NCBI GenBank assembly: GCA_037367405.1
Contig: JAZKJV010010617.1
Span: 471,501 to 535,500 of the forward strand
DNA length: 64,000 nt
Source of the DNA: Ottelia alismoides
Taxonomy: Eukaryota > Streptophyta > Magnoliopsida > Alismatales > Hydrocharitaceae
Direction: 5' to 3'
Positions 12,326-24,288 of the stretch are shown here, piece by piece. The notes under the pieces are model-generated. The model did no database searches, was not told the origin of the DNA, and was given only the letters and a program-made list of their open reading frames with translations. Every line of letters starts with the position of its first letter. Positions within the stretch are counted from its first letter, which is position 1. Position numbers and translations under genes: made by a program.

Positions 12326-14377
12326 AGATTTGCATATTGCAACCACATACATTATGTGTCCAACTGCAAACACAATATCTTGATCATGAATCCAATCCAT
12401 GATATTTCACTGTTATTATTGAGTACAACGTTGAGTGGGTTTAATGAAGAATTATCTGAAATAAGAAATTTGCATAAATTTATATAAATATATATACACA
12501 TTTTACTTTGATTTAGGAATATTTATATCAAAGTTGTCTTGCCTTGTCAACACTGGAAGTTCATTCCCTTAATCACTTTCAATGTAAGAGATATACTTAC
12601 CATTATATCTCAGCAAGATCAGGGATCTCCTTCCTTATCTTTGTTACATCCCAATAATATGAGAATCTGCAACTCGGATAAAAAGAAGCGGGAACACATT
12701 CCGCCTTGCAAGTCCAAAATGCATTTCCCAATTCGATCTTTAACACATTGGCCCACCACCCCTAAGGCGATGTTGACCCGTCATTAATTGAACCAACCGT
12801 CAACAGGAATAGTACTCGCTATGTACAATCCAATATCGCCCCAATAATATGAGGATCCGATATTAGGGTCACTACGCATACGACCTTACTCTTTCGAGAA
12901 GCAAAGAGCCCGATCCAGATGCGCTTGCATACAGGAGCTCTCACTTCAGACATGCGTCTCCCATATACAATCCCTGGCGACGGAATCCTTCGCCTTGACG
13001 GGAGACCATGGATGTCACTTATGTGATCCTCCATATCATATTCAAATTCTAATTATTCATTATGAGTCATATTCATTATGGTTAATTCTTCCAAGGGAAA
13101 TAACATCTCTATTCATAATAGAGTGTTTTAATTTTAATTGGATTCCAATCAATCTAATCATATTAAATTAATGATCCAATTAATATCCAACAAACATTTT
13201 ATTGTTACTTGAATTATGGTATTATCTCAATTACGTATTATTTCGAATTCTAATAATAAGAAATACATCATAATTTCTTAAGCATTATACTAACCCTACC
13301 CGCTGTCATGGCCAGTACCGACGAGAGTGGGACGGACCACATACGTTGCAACCCGCAAGCCCAATGCTCTCCAACTAGACACCATATCCACCTCGAGAAA
13401 GGATAATGCAAAATAAATCACTTGTACTTGAGATGATCATCAGTTCTTCAAGCAAAATTATACCATATAATAATAATAATCAAAACAATTTTTATTAACA
13501 TTATAATGAGATTTGCTAAGCAAATCCCAAGTCCTATTCAAGCAACATGTTTGTTGGAATGTTGATCATGTAGATCATGTAACCAATTAGTGATCTAGAT
13601 CACATCTAATCAATTATTAGTTAAGGCAATGTCATTTAAGGGAATAATTATCATCAAATATTTCACAAATATTTATGCAAAATTATTCTAGGAAATTAAA
13701 CAATTTAATTTCACTAATTGATTAAATGACAATCACTATTCAAGCATCACATTTGATGGTTGTGTTTCCAATTAAGTTTTAGATCAAATCTAATCAATTA
13801 ATTGGTTGAGGCCAAGTCAATTATAGAAAAAATCATATTTCAATATTTCACAAATATTTTTCATCATTATTTCACGAAATTAACAATTAATTTCACTAAT
13901 TGACAATCACTTGGTTCTAGATTAGGACTGTAATTTCAGTAGTGACCCCTACTCACTAAAATTAACATATCTCAATCATTTTAAATCCAAATTAGTCAAA
14001 CTCAATTTTAAAAGATTGCTAACTTGATTTAGGACAGAAGCCAAGTGATGTTTCATGCATTTCGAGGCGGATATAAACAGTAATTAACTCTTTAATTATG
14101 ATAAGATCTACAGTTCCCGCAACAGTGCATACATGTTCATTAAAACAACCATATCTCGAGCATACGAAATCCGATTTATGCAAACTCAGATCCTATGGTC
14201 TCCTTATTTAATGGGAAACAAAATCTAAGTAAATAATTCGTGCTTAAACAATTTAAACATGGCCGAAAGTATTTACTAAACAGATCTGCGAAATCAAATG
14301 CCATAAAAACTTTCGCGATCTTAACGAACCCAAGTCGTCCTCGTTTTGCGAATCATATTCGAAACCGTCGAACTAAG
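12326..14377 (-). other. Non-coding internal remnant of a copia-type element
   Basis: This stretch lies internal to the minus-strand primer site at 14378-14389, where a gag-pol ORF would start. I see no Gag, protease, integrase or RT motif on either strand. The 71-codon minus-strand frame at 12819-13034 has no recognisable domain. Two imperfect direct repeats (about 13561-13740 and 13742-13913) and two short copies of CCAATAATATGAG (12651, 12841) are visible. It may be a large-retrotransposon-derivative interior, or a composite whose left boundary I cannot place. Confidence 0.5.
13561..13913. repeat. Imperfect tandem direct repeat of about 170-180 bp
   Basis: Two copies share, in order, a run around CTAATCAATTA, then ATTTCACAAATATTT, then AATTTCACTAATTGA and GACAATCACT. 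The copies differ by substitutions and short indels. Confidence 0.7.
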
Positions 14378-14389
14378 GCTCTGATACCA
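14378..14389 (-). promoter_or_regulatory. Primer binding site for initiator Met-tRNA (copia-type)
   Basis: On the minus strand the sequence is TGGTATCAGAGC, complementary to the 3' end of plant initiator Met-tRNA. It lies 2 nt from the LTR end at 14392. This is the usual Ty1/copia primer. Confidence 0.92.
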
Positions 14390-14391
14390 CT

Positions 14392-16788
14392 TGAAGGATA
14401 TGGAATTATCCTTAAGCGCATCACGAAAGCGTGATTGTCATATCAGATGCGACAAAGAACGACTAGTCGTACTAGTTGTTCGGTGCAGCGGAATTTAAAA
14501 TTTTTCAATCGATGAAACCACATGATCAGAGAACGATTCTCAGATCGTTTCATCTATAACCACAACAAGTATAATGTAATACCTCTTTAAGCGTGGTTGA
14601 CCGAGTCTCTAAGAGAAGAGACCTCCTGTCCCAAGTCCGATCATCGGTGAGACTGCTTGCGAGCGCGGGGATGAACCGCGTTGTCCTCGCAATCCAAGAA
14701 GTTGATCCAAGCGTAGTTGCTCCTGATCTCGTCATACGAGATCGAACGTCTCCTTCGTGAGTGTATCACTCCAAGAAGACGGAGAATCGAAGAACGTCGA
14801 AGCGGCGGCACGGTGGCGAGAGCGTCGACGATTCTCCCCTCTAGGGTATGGTGGATGGCCACCAAAAATAGAGGGAGAGAGGGTTGTCGTGTATGAAGAA
14901 AGAGAGAGAGAGAGAGATAGAGAGCTCCAATATTGCATGTAAAGAGAGAGTATGGTATGCCTCTCTATTTATATGGTTTTGGGATCCATGGATCTCAATC
15001 CATGGGACATATAAAATCAATAGGTGAGATTGATTTATGTTAATCCAATGGTCAAGATTGTTGTTGTCAAAAACAACAATTTTGGATTCAAATATATTTC
15101 ACAAAATCAAATATAAATTAGTCCTAAATTAAACCAATAAATAAGGAGAGAAAATACATGGAGATTTCATCTCCATGTACCTTCCATGTGGACGGCCACC
15201 CATTCCTATTAGGAATAGGGTGCCGCCCACCCTTTCCATAGGGAGAGCAATCTCATGTCAATTCATGAGATTGCATATCTCCATGGAAATCTCTCTTTAT
15301 TTATTTGCAACAAATTTTGTTGGGTTTTATTCATCAAAAATAATTCACAATTATATTTGAGAATATTGCAATCTTGCCATTGAAAAATTGTGAATCATAT
15401 TCACAACCCAAAACAACATATTTCTATCCACATTATTCTAATCACATTAATTAAATCACATTTAATTATATTGGATAATTTCTTCATACATCAAGATGAT
15501 TAAATCACATTTAATCATGATTTCTTAATTTCTTAGATCTTATGGAATTATTCTTGAACCCTTCAAGAATAATGCAATCTCTCTGCAGATACATGGAGAT
15601 AAGGACATGGCGATTGTATTGTTCCACATATAGTGACATGGATATTGAGATCATATCTCAAATCCTGATCGCGGGCCTCCCATTGATGCTTGATTAAATC
15701 AAGACTGTAAATCTAATCTTCTCATTGTATCTGAATCACATTCAGATCAATGTCCAACACTTGGACCAGGAACAGATCACTTCTCTACTGAGAGGAGTCA
15801 CTAAAATCCAGACCCGTTTCATCACTCCGTTGGAATGGAAGCGTCATGGTTATACAATCGTTTATGATCACATCACCCTCAAGTATTCCCAATACTTGTA
15901 CATCCTGCATACTGGAAGACTCAGATTAAACCCGAAGTATTGGACAAACTTTATACTGTCTAATTCATTGTTTTATCAGTAAGTTTTTCATTCGATCATT
16001 GGGAGTTGGTATCAATCATACATTTTCCAAAAGCGTATATCATACCTAAGTCTTGATTACATACTTTCCAAAAGTATATATCAAACCTACAAATTCAGTC
16101 AAGCTTGCAAAGCGAGACGACCATGCGCATGGAATTTGATTCTTCCCAATATCTCATGAGTGAGCTCATGCCTTCTGGTTCAGTAATTGAACCTGTATGA
16201 TCCCTTTGAGAGACTGTATTACTCACATGCCCTTATATGCACACCAACACGTCTGTATAGACCTTGGTTAGGTCATCAACCTATTGGTCAGCCAAATGTA
16301 CATACTCAGACATATAGTAACACATCTGTCCCCGGTCATAGGATGCATGCCTATATCATGACAGCATACGATATAGGAATTTGGTTATCTCGATCTCGTT
16401 ATGTCAACTCTTTGACCTAACTGATCTGACACCTCTGGATCTCTATTCCTTTGCAGAGGACCTGCATCAAGAGGTCGGTCAGATATCAGCCTTCAGAGAT
16501 AAGGATTGCCATCTCCTACTAAGGCTGGAGATCATCTCTTAATAATCATTTGACGGTGCTTGATGAGTCCTCAATCTAACCTGTTAGATATTCATCCAAG
16601 CACCAGCCTCTTATGATTCAATAGTTGAATCAACAGCTGTATGATTATTAAGATGGCCATGGTACATAACCCTACTTGTACTAAGGGACCTATTATGTAA
16701 ATTATTCATTCTTCATTTCAGATCAGGGAATGATATATGCAATAATATTTATTGCATAATGGCTCATCGTGGGCTCGCATGTCCAACA
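14392..16788 (-). repeat. 5' LTR of a minus-strand copia-type element (2397 bp)
   Basis: On the plus strand it reads TGAAGGATATGG...GCATGTCCAACA, so on the minus strand it starts TGTTGGACATG and ends CCATATCCTTCA next to the primer site. Its right end abuts B LTR sequence from 16789. The core includes a (GA)n run at 14891-14915 and a TATA box. No partner LTR was recognised to the left, so the element is truncated. Short ORFs inside (such as 15725-15982) have no recognisable product. Confidence 0.85.
14965..14976 (-). promoter_or_regulatory. TATA box of the copia LTR
   Basis: The minus strand reads CCATATAAATAG, followed within 70 nt by the CT/GA-rich stretch typical of plant leaders. A good consensus TATA. 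Confidence 0.6.
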
Positions 16789-17760
16789 ATTTTATCATTC
16801 ATGCATCATGGTGTAAATAGTTTATAAAATGCGATTTTTGAACCAAAATTATAGAATAAATAAAAGAAAAGAAAAAGAATATAATATTGTAAATATTTGA
16901 TGACCTAAAACCCTGAGACCTAGGCATCTAGATGAATAGGTCGACAATGAACAAAGTAGGGGGAGATAAGGGCCATTTGTACAATAAAAATTCCTTTCAT
17001 TTATTTCATTCTTTATTCATTTTAGGACCTATTTTTGGTTCCACTTTTTATACTTCAAATAAACAGACTTTTAACATGAAAGTTGTAGATAATTAATTAT
17101 AGAAAAATACATAATTGATTTAATACAAAAATAATGTACAGATAAAAACTTATGATATGAATAAGATTCCAAAATCCCAACTTCCCAGCATTGTATCTTC
17201 CAAAAAAATACTCGAAATGTATCAAAATCGCATTTAAGTGTATATAATTTTCAATAAGCTATTTAATGAAGGTGGTTTCGTATTTTGTGGGGCTACGATT
17301 TGAAAGTTAGGTTTTGGACCCCTATTGTATACTTGTACAAATTAAAATATTCATTTTGTTTATTATACATTATTTTTATAATTTTATATTTTTATAATTT
17401 TGTAAATATTATTTATAATATATGTATATATTAAAATAGGACTAAAAACTTAAAGAAAACACAAAAATAAAATACGTGTATAAAATACATAGGTATAAAA
17501 CCTATAAGTATACACGTACAATTAATATTCCTATTTATTTAAATGTATAAAATACTTCGGAAAAAATAAATAAAAATATATTTAATCGTATAAAAATAAT
17601 TTGTAAATATATAAAATAATTAACAAAATAAATAAAATTCGAAATACAAAATAAAAATATAATTTTCAAATACATAAATATATTTACCTACATAGCCCTT
17701 AAAAGGGAAATTATTATTTTATACCTCGAAAAAATAAATACAAATCATAATAAAATAATT

Positions 17761-19087
17761 GGATTCCTACATCCATAACCCTTTGTTATTTCGTAATAAC
17801 AATCATAACCCTGCGTAATCGTAAATTATACGCAGGACCCTGAATAAATGCTCCGTTCTACACTCACAGCCTTCTGTTAGTTTTGTTTATTAACTCAACC
17901 AGATGTTGAGTTAATCTAACCAATCTGCAATCCAACGGTTTGGATTAATCAAAAGAAAAAGGAAAAAAAATCCATCACCTTTGAGGTGTGGCTCTCCGAG
18001 TTTTTTGGGATGGGAGGGTTCTTCTTGGAGGACGACATGGATAGAGACGGGACCTTGCAGGATGCTAGTCGACACGCGCGTGGGGTTGGGACCTTGCAGG
18101 AGGCGTGATCGATACGTGGGGTGGGGTGGGTGTGTGTGTGTGTGTGTGTGGTTGTTGCAGGCGGATGCGGGGAGGTGGAGAGGGTTGCTGGTGGCGGGGT
18201 CGATGTGCAGGGTAAAGGTTGGTTGCACGCAACGGGGGTCGACGTGTACGGGGGGGGGAGGGGGGGTTGGAGCTTGAAGGGGGCTGCAGGCAGTAAGGTC
18301 GACGTGCGAGGAGGGGGAAGTTAAGGGTGGTCCTTGCATGCGTACATGGGGGAAGGGGGATGCATGCGGTGGGGTCGAACGCGCGAGGGGTGGGGTAGGG
18401 TGGTAGAGCTTGAAGAGGAGGGGGGGAGCTTGAGGGTGGGACTTGCTGGCGTACGCGGGGGAGGGCCGGGGAAGGGGGCTTGCAGGGCGTAGGTTTGATG
18501 CGCACACGGGGAGGTGGGGATGAGGGGTGAGGGGATGCAGGCGGGGAGCGTTCAGGTGGTGAGGTCAACATGCGCGAGGTGGGGTGGGTGTGAGGGGCTG
18601 CAGGCAGGGAGCGTGCAGGCGGTGGGATCAACATGCACGGGGTAGGGTGGGGGGAGCATGAAGGGGATTGTAGGCAGGTCGATGTGCAGGGAGGGGCGAG
18701 GGGAAGCTTGAAGGCGAGCTTGTAGGCGGCTGGGTCGACATGCGCAGGTGGTCGAGATCATTCCCGCGATGCTGGTAGCACAGCTGGAACAATGCCGCGT
18801 GGGGGCACTGATGGACACGGCGGCGGTTACGACGGATGCGGTGGTAGGGAGGGCTTCCGGGCGACAAGGAAAGGGAAGCATCATTTTATAAATATAATGT
18901 TCTTTGAAGGGTAAAATTATCCATATTTAACTTTTTCCGTCTGAGTTAACGGAGATTCGAAACGGAATTTGACACAGGGTTATGTCATGTAAAGGTTAAG
19001 CATTACTCGGGGTTTCTCGTGTAATTCATGATTATGCGGGGTTATGATTGTTATTACAAAATTACTCAGGGTTATGGCTAAATCCCT
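17761..19087. mobile_element. MULE-like element with long inverted repeats and 9-bp target duplication
   Basis: It is flanked by AAAATAATT at 17752-17760 and 19088-19096, and the 9-bp length is typical of Mutator-like elements. The ends form inverted repeats of at least 65 bp. AATAACAATCATAACCC is identical in both arms, and surrounding CATAACCC and TAATC blocks match with a few differences. The arms contain a recurring ATAACCC-N-GTAAT unit. No transposase is visible, so it is non-autonomous. The interior is a G-rich minisatellite. A Pack-MULE carrying captured gene sequence is possible, but nothing inside looks like a real exon. Confidence 0.85.
18060..18760. repeat. G-rich degenerate minisatellite inside the MULE-like element
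   Basis: A unit of about 50-70 bp recurs, anchored by GTCGACATGCG-like cores at 18069, 18109, 18201, 18238, 18299, 18374, 18494, 18564, 18627, 18678 and 18733. It alternates with GGGGTGGGG and CTTGCAGGCGG segments. A (GT)n run is at 18129-18149. The plus strand is strongly G-rich, with many runs of three or more G, so it could form G-quadruplexes. The Pro-rich minus-strand frames here are by-products of the repeat. Confidence 0.85.
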
Positions 19088-19668
19088 AAAATAATTTATA
19101 AAATAATAAACATTTTTTATTTAATAACGAAAAATCAATAAATTCATTTTCTATTTTAAAATGAATTAAGAAAATATTTTTCCAGGCTTTTTCCTGGTTG
19201 GTCCACTTGGACTAACTAAGAGGGCTAGAGAGTTGACCTGCGGGTCAACTCTCTGACCCACTGTCTGTGCCAGTGTCAGAACTTGGTTCTCCCCCATTTT
19301 TGCAGATTTATCGAGGGTGGATCTTTCATCCTTTCGTGATACATCCTTCTGCATTGTTTCTGCCCATGGACCCATAATTCACGCCCATGGATTGCATCGA
19401 TCTTTGGATCGCTGCATCGTCCGCTTTTCCTCAATCTTAGAGCTCCTTCGGTACGTTTGTACATAAACCACCCTTCCACCCCTTTGGAGATTTGAACCCT
19501 TTTCGATCCTTGTTTGGACTCTTGTCTGCCATGCTCCGGATCGGAAGGGTGACAGGCTTCCTCCAGCACGCATGCGGAGCCCAGGCGAAGGTTGAGGCGG
19601 CGTTCCATCCTCATCTCCGACCGTCTTGGTCATGAGGTCCCATCTCTTAGTTTTTCCAGCCAATCGAG

Positions 19669-19900
19669 GTTGTTTTCCTTTGCTTTTTTTTATTTTTAGT
19701 TAGATGTAGATCTCTTATGTAATTTAGCATTTTTATCTCTGTGTTTAGTCAAGTAGTAAGCATAGAACCTACTCTCGAACACCCCGTCGGAGCCCTTGAG
19801 CTCCGGCGACCTTCGCCAACTCTACGCTCGCATCAGCTCACCAATAAAAGCCAATTTTTTTTGCCAATTTGTACTGTCATTTCTTTTATCTGCTTCGCAG
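19669..19900 (+). other. Predicted intron inside the B copy 2 LTR
   Basis: Donor TCGAG|GTTGTT and acceptor CTTCGCAG|GACC bound 232 bp. The B3 counterpart (41594-41823) has the same position and near-identical length. The donor is weaker than in copy 1. Confidence 0.4.
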
Positions 19901-21902
19901 GACCTGATGGAGGTATCTGCACCTTAGATACGTTTTCCTCATGCCGTCAGAGCACCGCCCAGGTCCACTTTCGCCGCCAGCCGCCTATGAGATCCATCCA
20001 TGCACTTTGGGACTTCTATTTGATTGGTAGGACTCGGGGTGTGCTCGTGAAGCCATCGGAAGGGAACATACAACTTTGAGCATCGAGATTTTACCGCTCC
20101 AAAGTCATTCTGGTCGTGTTCTTCGGTCATTCTTCCTCCATGCCCCAAAGCTGTTCGATTACCCTTTGTTTTTGACTTGCTACAGCCACCATCGGATTTC
20201 ACAAGTTTTCGATCGTCGGATCCATCAGAAATGTACTAATCTCAGCCGTCAAGGGGCGAAGGGGTATCAAGCACCGGATCGCGCCATGTGTCTTAAGTGA
20301 CAGATCTGTAGCCGTTGGATCGTGCCTTAGGTGGGGTATTTTGCACTCTTACCCCTGGAAGTTTTGTATTTAAATATTATGCCCGAAACATTCATATGAT
20401 ATGTAACTATTTTTTGATACTTTTGGATAGTATCCCCTGGGTTTCTGTTAATTGCAATCACGCCCTTGCCAGTGAGGCGCACGTGCGCGAGCACGTGCGT
20501 TTGGCTATTTTGCAAGCAAGGGCCTCCACATTGTTGTATTCTTAATTAGTCCAAAAACTATTTTACAATGTTGTATTATTTTTGGTAGAATTGCATTTAG
20601 ACCCTCAAAGTCTTGGAAATTGAACTTACATCCCTGACAGGAAACATGCCCTATGTACGTGAGTTTGGCAATTTTGCAGAAATACGCCTGCGGTTTTTGG
20701 GTTTAATATTTAGACCGAAAGTATTTTTATTGCCATATAATTGTGTTGTAGAAATTGCACATTGCCCCCTGGACTTTTGACTATTTACAAAAACGCCCTT
20801 GCTAATAGTGTCGTTTCTCTTTGTTGTCTCTATTTCTTCCATGCATCTATAAAAACCTAAAAAGTCCCAAAAAATTAGCATAAGCTCCTGTTTTGTTGGC
20901 TCTTTCATGCTATATTTTTATTTTGCATTTTATTATTTATAAAAAATCAAAAACATACATTTTCTTCACTATTTACATTAAAAAATACATAAAACTTATA
21001 AAACATTTTTGAAAAATTCCAAAAAATATATTTCGTGTGTTTTTCTATATTTTAATTTCAAAGCAAAAATAATAAAAAATACAAAAGAAAACACTAGAAA
21101 GTAGGAACACCTCAAAAATCTTCATAAAAATATTAAAAATTCCTACAAATTCCTAAAATTATAATTTCTATTCCTAATTTTCTATGTTGTATTCTCTTTA
21201 TTTGAAAATTAATTTGGAGGATTTTGACTTCTATTGATATTTTATCTCTCTATTTTGGTTTCAACCTTCAATTTTGAGCATTGTTTCTAGTTTTTTTTTA
21301 CTTTAAAAATACCAAAAAATTGTAAAATTTTGGAAAAATCACAAAAACAATAGCAAAGTATAAAAAGCCCAAAAATATCTCATTTCCTGTACTTTGAAGA
21401 TTTTTACCTATTTATATATCTCTGTCATCTCTCTTGTATATATATATATTACATATATCCTATATAGTTTTCTAACCTTATTAAAAGAAAAAGAAAAGAT
21501 AAAAATATAAACTATAAAAAGAAAATACGAAATCAGTAAATTAAAAATAAAAATACAAAAAATATAAAATCAAAATTAAATAAAAATATATAGAATTTAA
21601 AACCCACAAAAAACATAGCAGCATTTGTATAGACAAACACATCATAGTCATTTTTAGCATCATTTGCCCCGATCTACTTGTTTGCTTTCTGTGTTCGACA
21701 CTCTACACATACTTGCACCTATACACATCTTTGTTGTAGAGTTATAACAAATTTTAACTCCACTTTTACTTTCATTGCTTGACTTTATTGTCGTGGGTTA
21801 ATTGATGACTGAAGTCCTGATTTTCTTGCGGGTCGCCAGAGCAACTTTGCCTCCGCCTTATGTGAGGCATAATTAGACCCGTGGAAAAACTGCTTCATCA
21901 AA

Positions 21903-21919
21903 TGGAGTCGTTGCTGGGG
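21903..21919 (+). promoter_or_regulatory. Primer binding site, B copy 2
   Basis: TGGAGTCGTTGCTGGGG lies 2 nt after the LTR. It has three differences from the A' site, so the copy is probably decayed. Confidence 0.88.
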
Positions 21920-22871
21920 AGCAACAGCGCATAGATCGACTTTTTGCTTGACTATGATTACTTGTCTATATTTTTTCCTTAATTATTTGCTCGTTTATTT
22001 GATATAATTGTTTGACTTGTTTAATCACCCTCTCTTGTTGACTTTTTGCGAGGAACCACGGATTGAGGGAGGCGCTCTACCCAAGGCGCATGTGCACCCA
22101 CGTGAAGGCGGAGTGAGCTTCTGACCTAGCATTAAAGGAGGTAGAGAGGACTAGAGAAGACAGTAACATTTTGAGCATTTTTTGTATTTATTTACTTGTG
22201 TAATTTTTGTGAGAGAGAGACTACTATTTGTTGTAATAATACATGTACTCTGAACGTTGGACTTTCGAGCCTAATTTCCAAGTGATTGTTCCCTTGGGGG
22301 CTCACCGCGGCTTTTCACGATTTTCATTGCATTTTTTCCCTTTGTTTTCTCGGTTTTGTTTTCTTCATTTTGTGTGATTGAGCCCTTAGTTTTAGGATTG
22401 CTTGCGATAGATTAAGGCCAAACACTTAATATGTTTGCTTGTGCCTATAGTCAACGTTTGGAATTAGTCAAATTTTAAGCTGCATCTCACTTAGTTTCGG
22501 AACCACCACGACGCGAGAGTTCTCCATACAGTGCGTGCAGGACCCACTGTGGTGGGCACCGAGGAGACTCCAAGACCGGACATTTCGGTTCCATTTGAGT
22601 TATTTGCATCGGTTCTTCACGCTAATAGCAATTTTTGAAACTTAGGGTGATTTCATCATTTTGCATTTGCATATAGATAGGTTTCAATTCTTTAGAGCAT
22701 CTTTGCATGAAGAGTGCTGGAGGCAAGGTGAGCATTTCTCTTTAGCATACATCATTGATTTGCCGCTTACATTGCTTTCCCGACTCTCTCTGTGATTTTG
22801 ATCACCTAGGTGCTTAAAGGAATTGATTCCTTGTTAGGCGTGTGCATTTCTCACTAAAAATCTAAAAAAAA

Positions 22872-22898
22872 GTGATAACCAATAAAATTGGGACTGTT
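22872..22898 (+). promoter_or_regulatory. Conserved leader motif GTGATAACC...GGGACTGTT (B copy 2)
   Basis: GTGATAACC, a short spacer and AAAATTGGGACTGTT. The same module is in B3 (44774-44800), C (27976-28005) and, on the minus strand, A' (62167-62196). Its conservation among families with different LTRs suggests a cis-acting RNA signal such as packaging or dimerisation. That role is inference. Confidence 0.75.
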
Positions 22899-23289
22899 AA
22901 TATTACTTGACCCTAAAATCAACCAAAAAGAAAAATCTTGTATTGTGCGAGTAATCCCCTCATTGTCTTCGCTTTTACTTGCTCGCGCACACACTAAGGA
23001 TTAGTGCCCAAATCCCATTTCAGCCCCTTTAGTGTTTGTGCAATTTTTGGACTTCTCACCTAACTCTAAAACAGACAAGATAAAAAGACTGTTCTTTTAC
23101 AGTCTACCAAATGAAGTAGGTGAATTGAGGGTTTGTATTGTGTGAGTTTGCTTGTGATTTCTTGTGTGTATCCTAGATCGCTTCTGCGCATTTGCGCCTT
23201 TTTATCACTTATCTTGACTTGACCATCGTGTTCTCCCGATCATTTTTTCTTGCTTCAAGATGGCCGGCTAGAGCATGTTTTATCCGGAC

Positions 23290-24288
23290 TTTACGGATCC
23301 TTCGTTCACTCAAGCTTTTCCACCTCTCTTTTTCCAAGAGGACATTTCTCCTGATTTTTGTACATACCCGACCAACCCTCTATTTCAGGATTCGGACCTT
23401 GACATTCCCCAATCATTCCACCACCATCTCCTACACAATTAGACAACCCACTCTTTCTTGAGTATCCTGATCCGGAATGTGATTTTTTTCCACACCCATC
23501 GCCCACACTCGACACACCTGATCCTGAGATTTTGGAGTCACCTTTCATGATATCCACACTTGAGACCTTGAATCAGATGATGGAGCATATGAACTCAGGG
23601 ATGAACGACATAGCAAGCACAGATAAGATCCAGAATGTAGCTCCATTCTTTGAAGATTTAGATTCACTTGAGGATTATCATAAGAGCTTGCAATCGTCCA
23701 AAATACAACAAAATGAGAAAATTTTAAAAACACAAAAAGATTTCGGGAGACACTTGATTGAGTCAGATTGTGAGGAGTGTGCTCACTTGCCAGACTCTTT
23801 GACCACACACCCATTCACACTCTGTCCCACCTTTGTCCCCGAGGATGTCGTTGTACAGACTGCTCTTGGCACGCCTCGTGTATATGCTGATTCTGACTTC
23901 CTCTATCGTACGGAGGAGGTCCAAAAATTCAAAAAAATATTGACTGAACCCGAAGTGTAGGCTACTATTCATGAGGTTATCCGTGCCCCACTTCAACAGG
24001 CCATGACTAGTTTGTCTGCTCCTTTTCCCGAGAAGAGAAAGTAGAGGAGCAGATCTGAGCATCATATTTTGACCATGGCCACTGCCCACGCCATCACACA
24101 CCGTCCTATTCATAAGAAAAAGAACACTGCCACACCTTTCATTAGTTGCATCATCTCTGACCATACATGTGATCACACTCTACTCGATGGCGGTGCTTCG
24201 ATTAGCATATTACCCTTCTCTCTGGTACAGTCTCTTCACTTAGGGCCTCTCAAGAAAACTAGTATAATCGTTCAGTTTGCTGATGGAT
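23290..24288 (+). pseudogene. B copy 2 protease-only polyprotein, 5' part (split by element C)
   Basis: This is the N-terminal half of the B protein, collinear with 45194-46200 in copy 3. The start codon used in copy 3 is changed here. The longest open piece (23532-23960) includes MISTLETLNQMMEHMN. Nonsense codons follow at 23958-23960 and near 24043. The frame resumes at 24069 with a retropepsin active site LLDGGASIS near 24181. It is cut at 24288 by element C and continues at 33051. No Gag capsid region, RT, RNaseH or integrase is present. The protease would process a polyprotein, though no other domain is encoded. Confidence 0.88.
24284..24288 (+). repeat. Target site duplication of element C, left copy
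   Basis: TGGAT precedes the C LTR and is repeated at 33051-33055 after the second LTR. In B copy 3 the matching uninterrupted site is near 46190. Confidence 0.95.

Larger units (their letters stand above)
16789..21900 (+). repeat. 5' LTR of B copy 2, 5'-truncated and interrupted
   Basis: It resumes about 108 bp into the B LTR consensus (compare B3 at 40081) immediately after the copia LTR, and ends ...GCTTCATCA before the primer site. Without the inserted MULE-like element (17761-19087 plus one target copy) it would be about 3.8 kb, matching B3. It carries the purine block (16950-16974), a predicted intron (19669-19900) and paired G-box/ACGTG sites near 20477-20498. The missing first 108 bp were lost at the copia junction. 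Confidence 0.9.
21901..23289 (+). other. Leader of B copy 2
   Basis: About 1.4 kb of untranslated leader separates the primer site from the ORF. It is collinear with the B3 leader (43805-45193). Landmarks are a block near 22035-22120 (CGCTCTACC, CACCCACGTGAAG), GAGCCCTTAGTTTTAGGATT at 22380 (44279 in B3) and the conserved GTGATAACC motif. No long ORF is present. Confidence 0.8.

Noticed and set aside
17911..18884. Long Pro-rich minus-strand reading frames
   Set aside because: They overlap in several frames and arise from the G-rich minisatellite. No domain, no consistent start.
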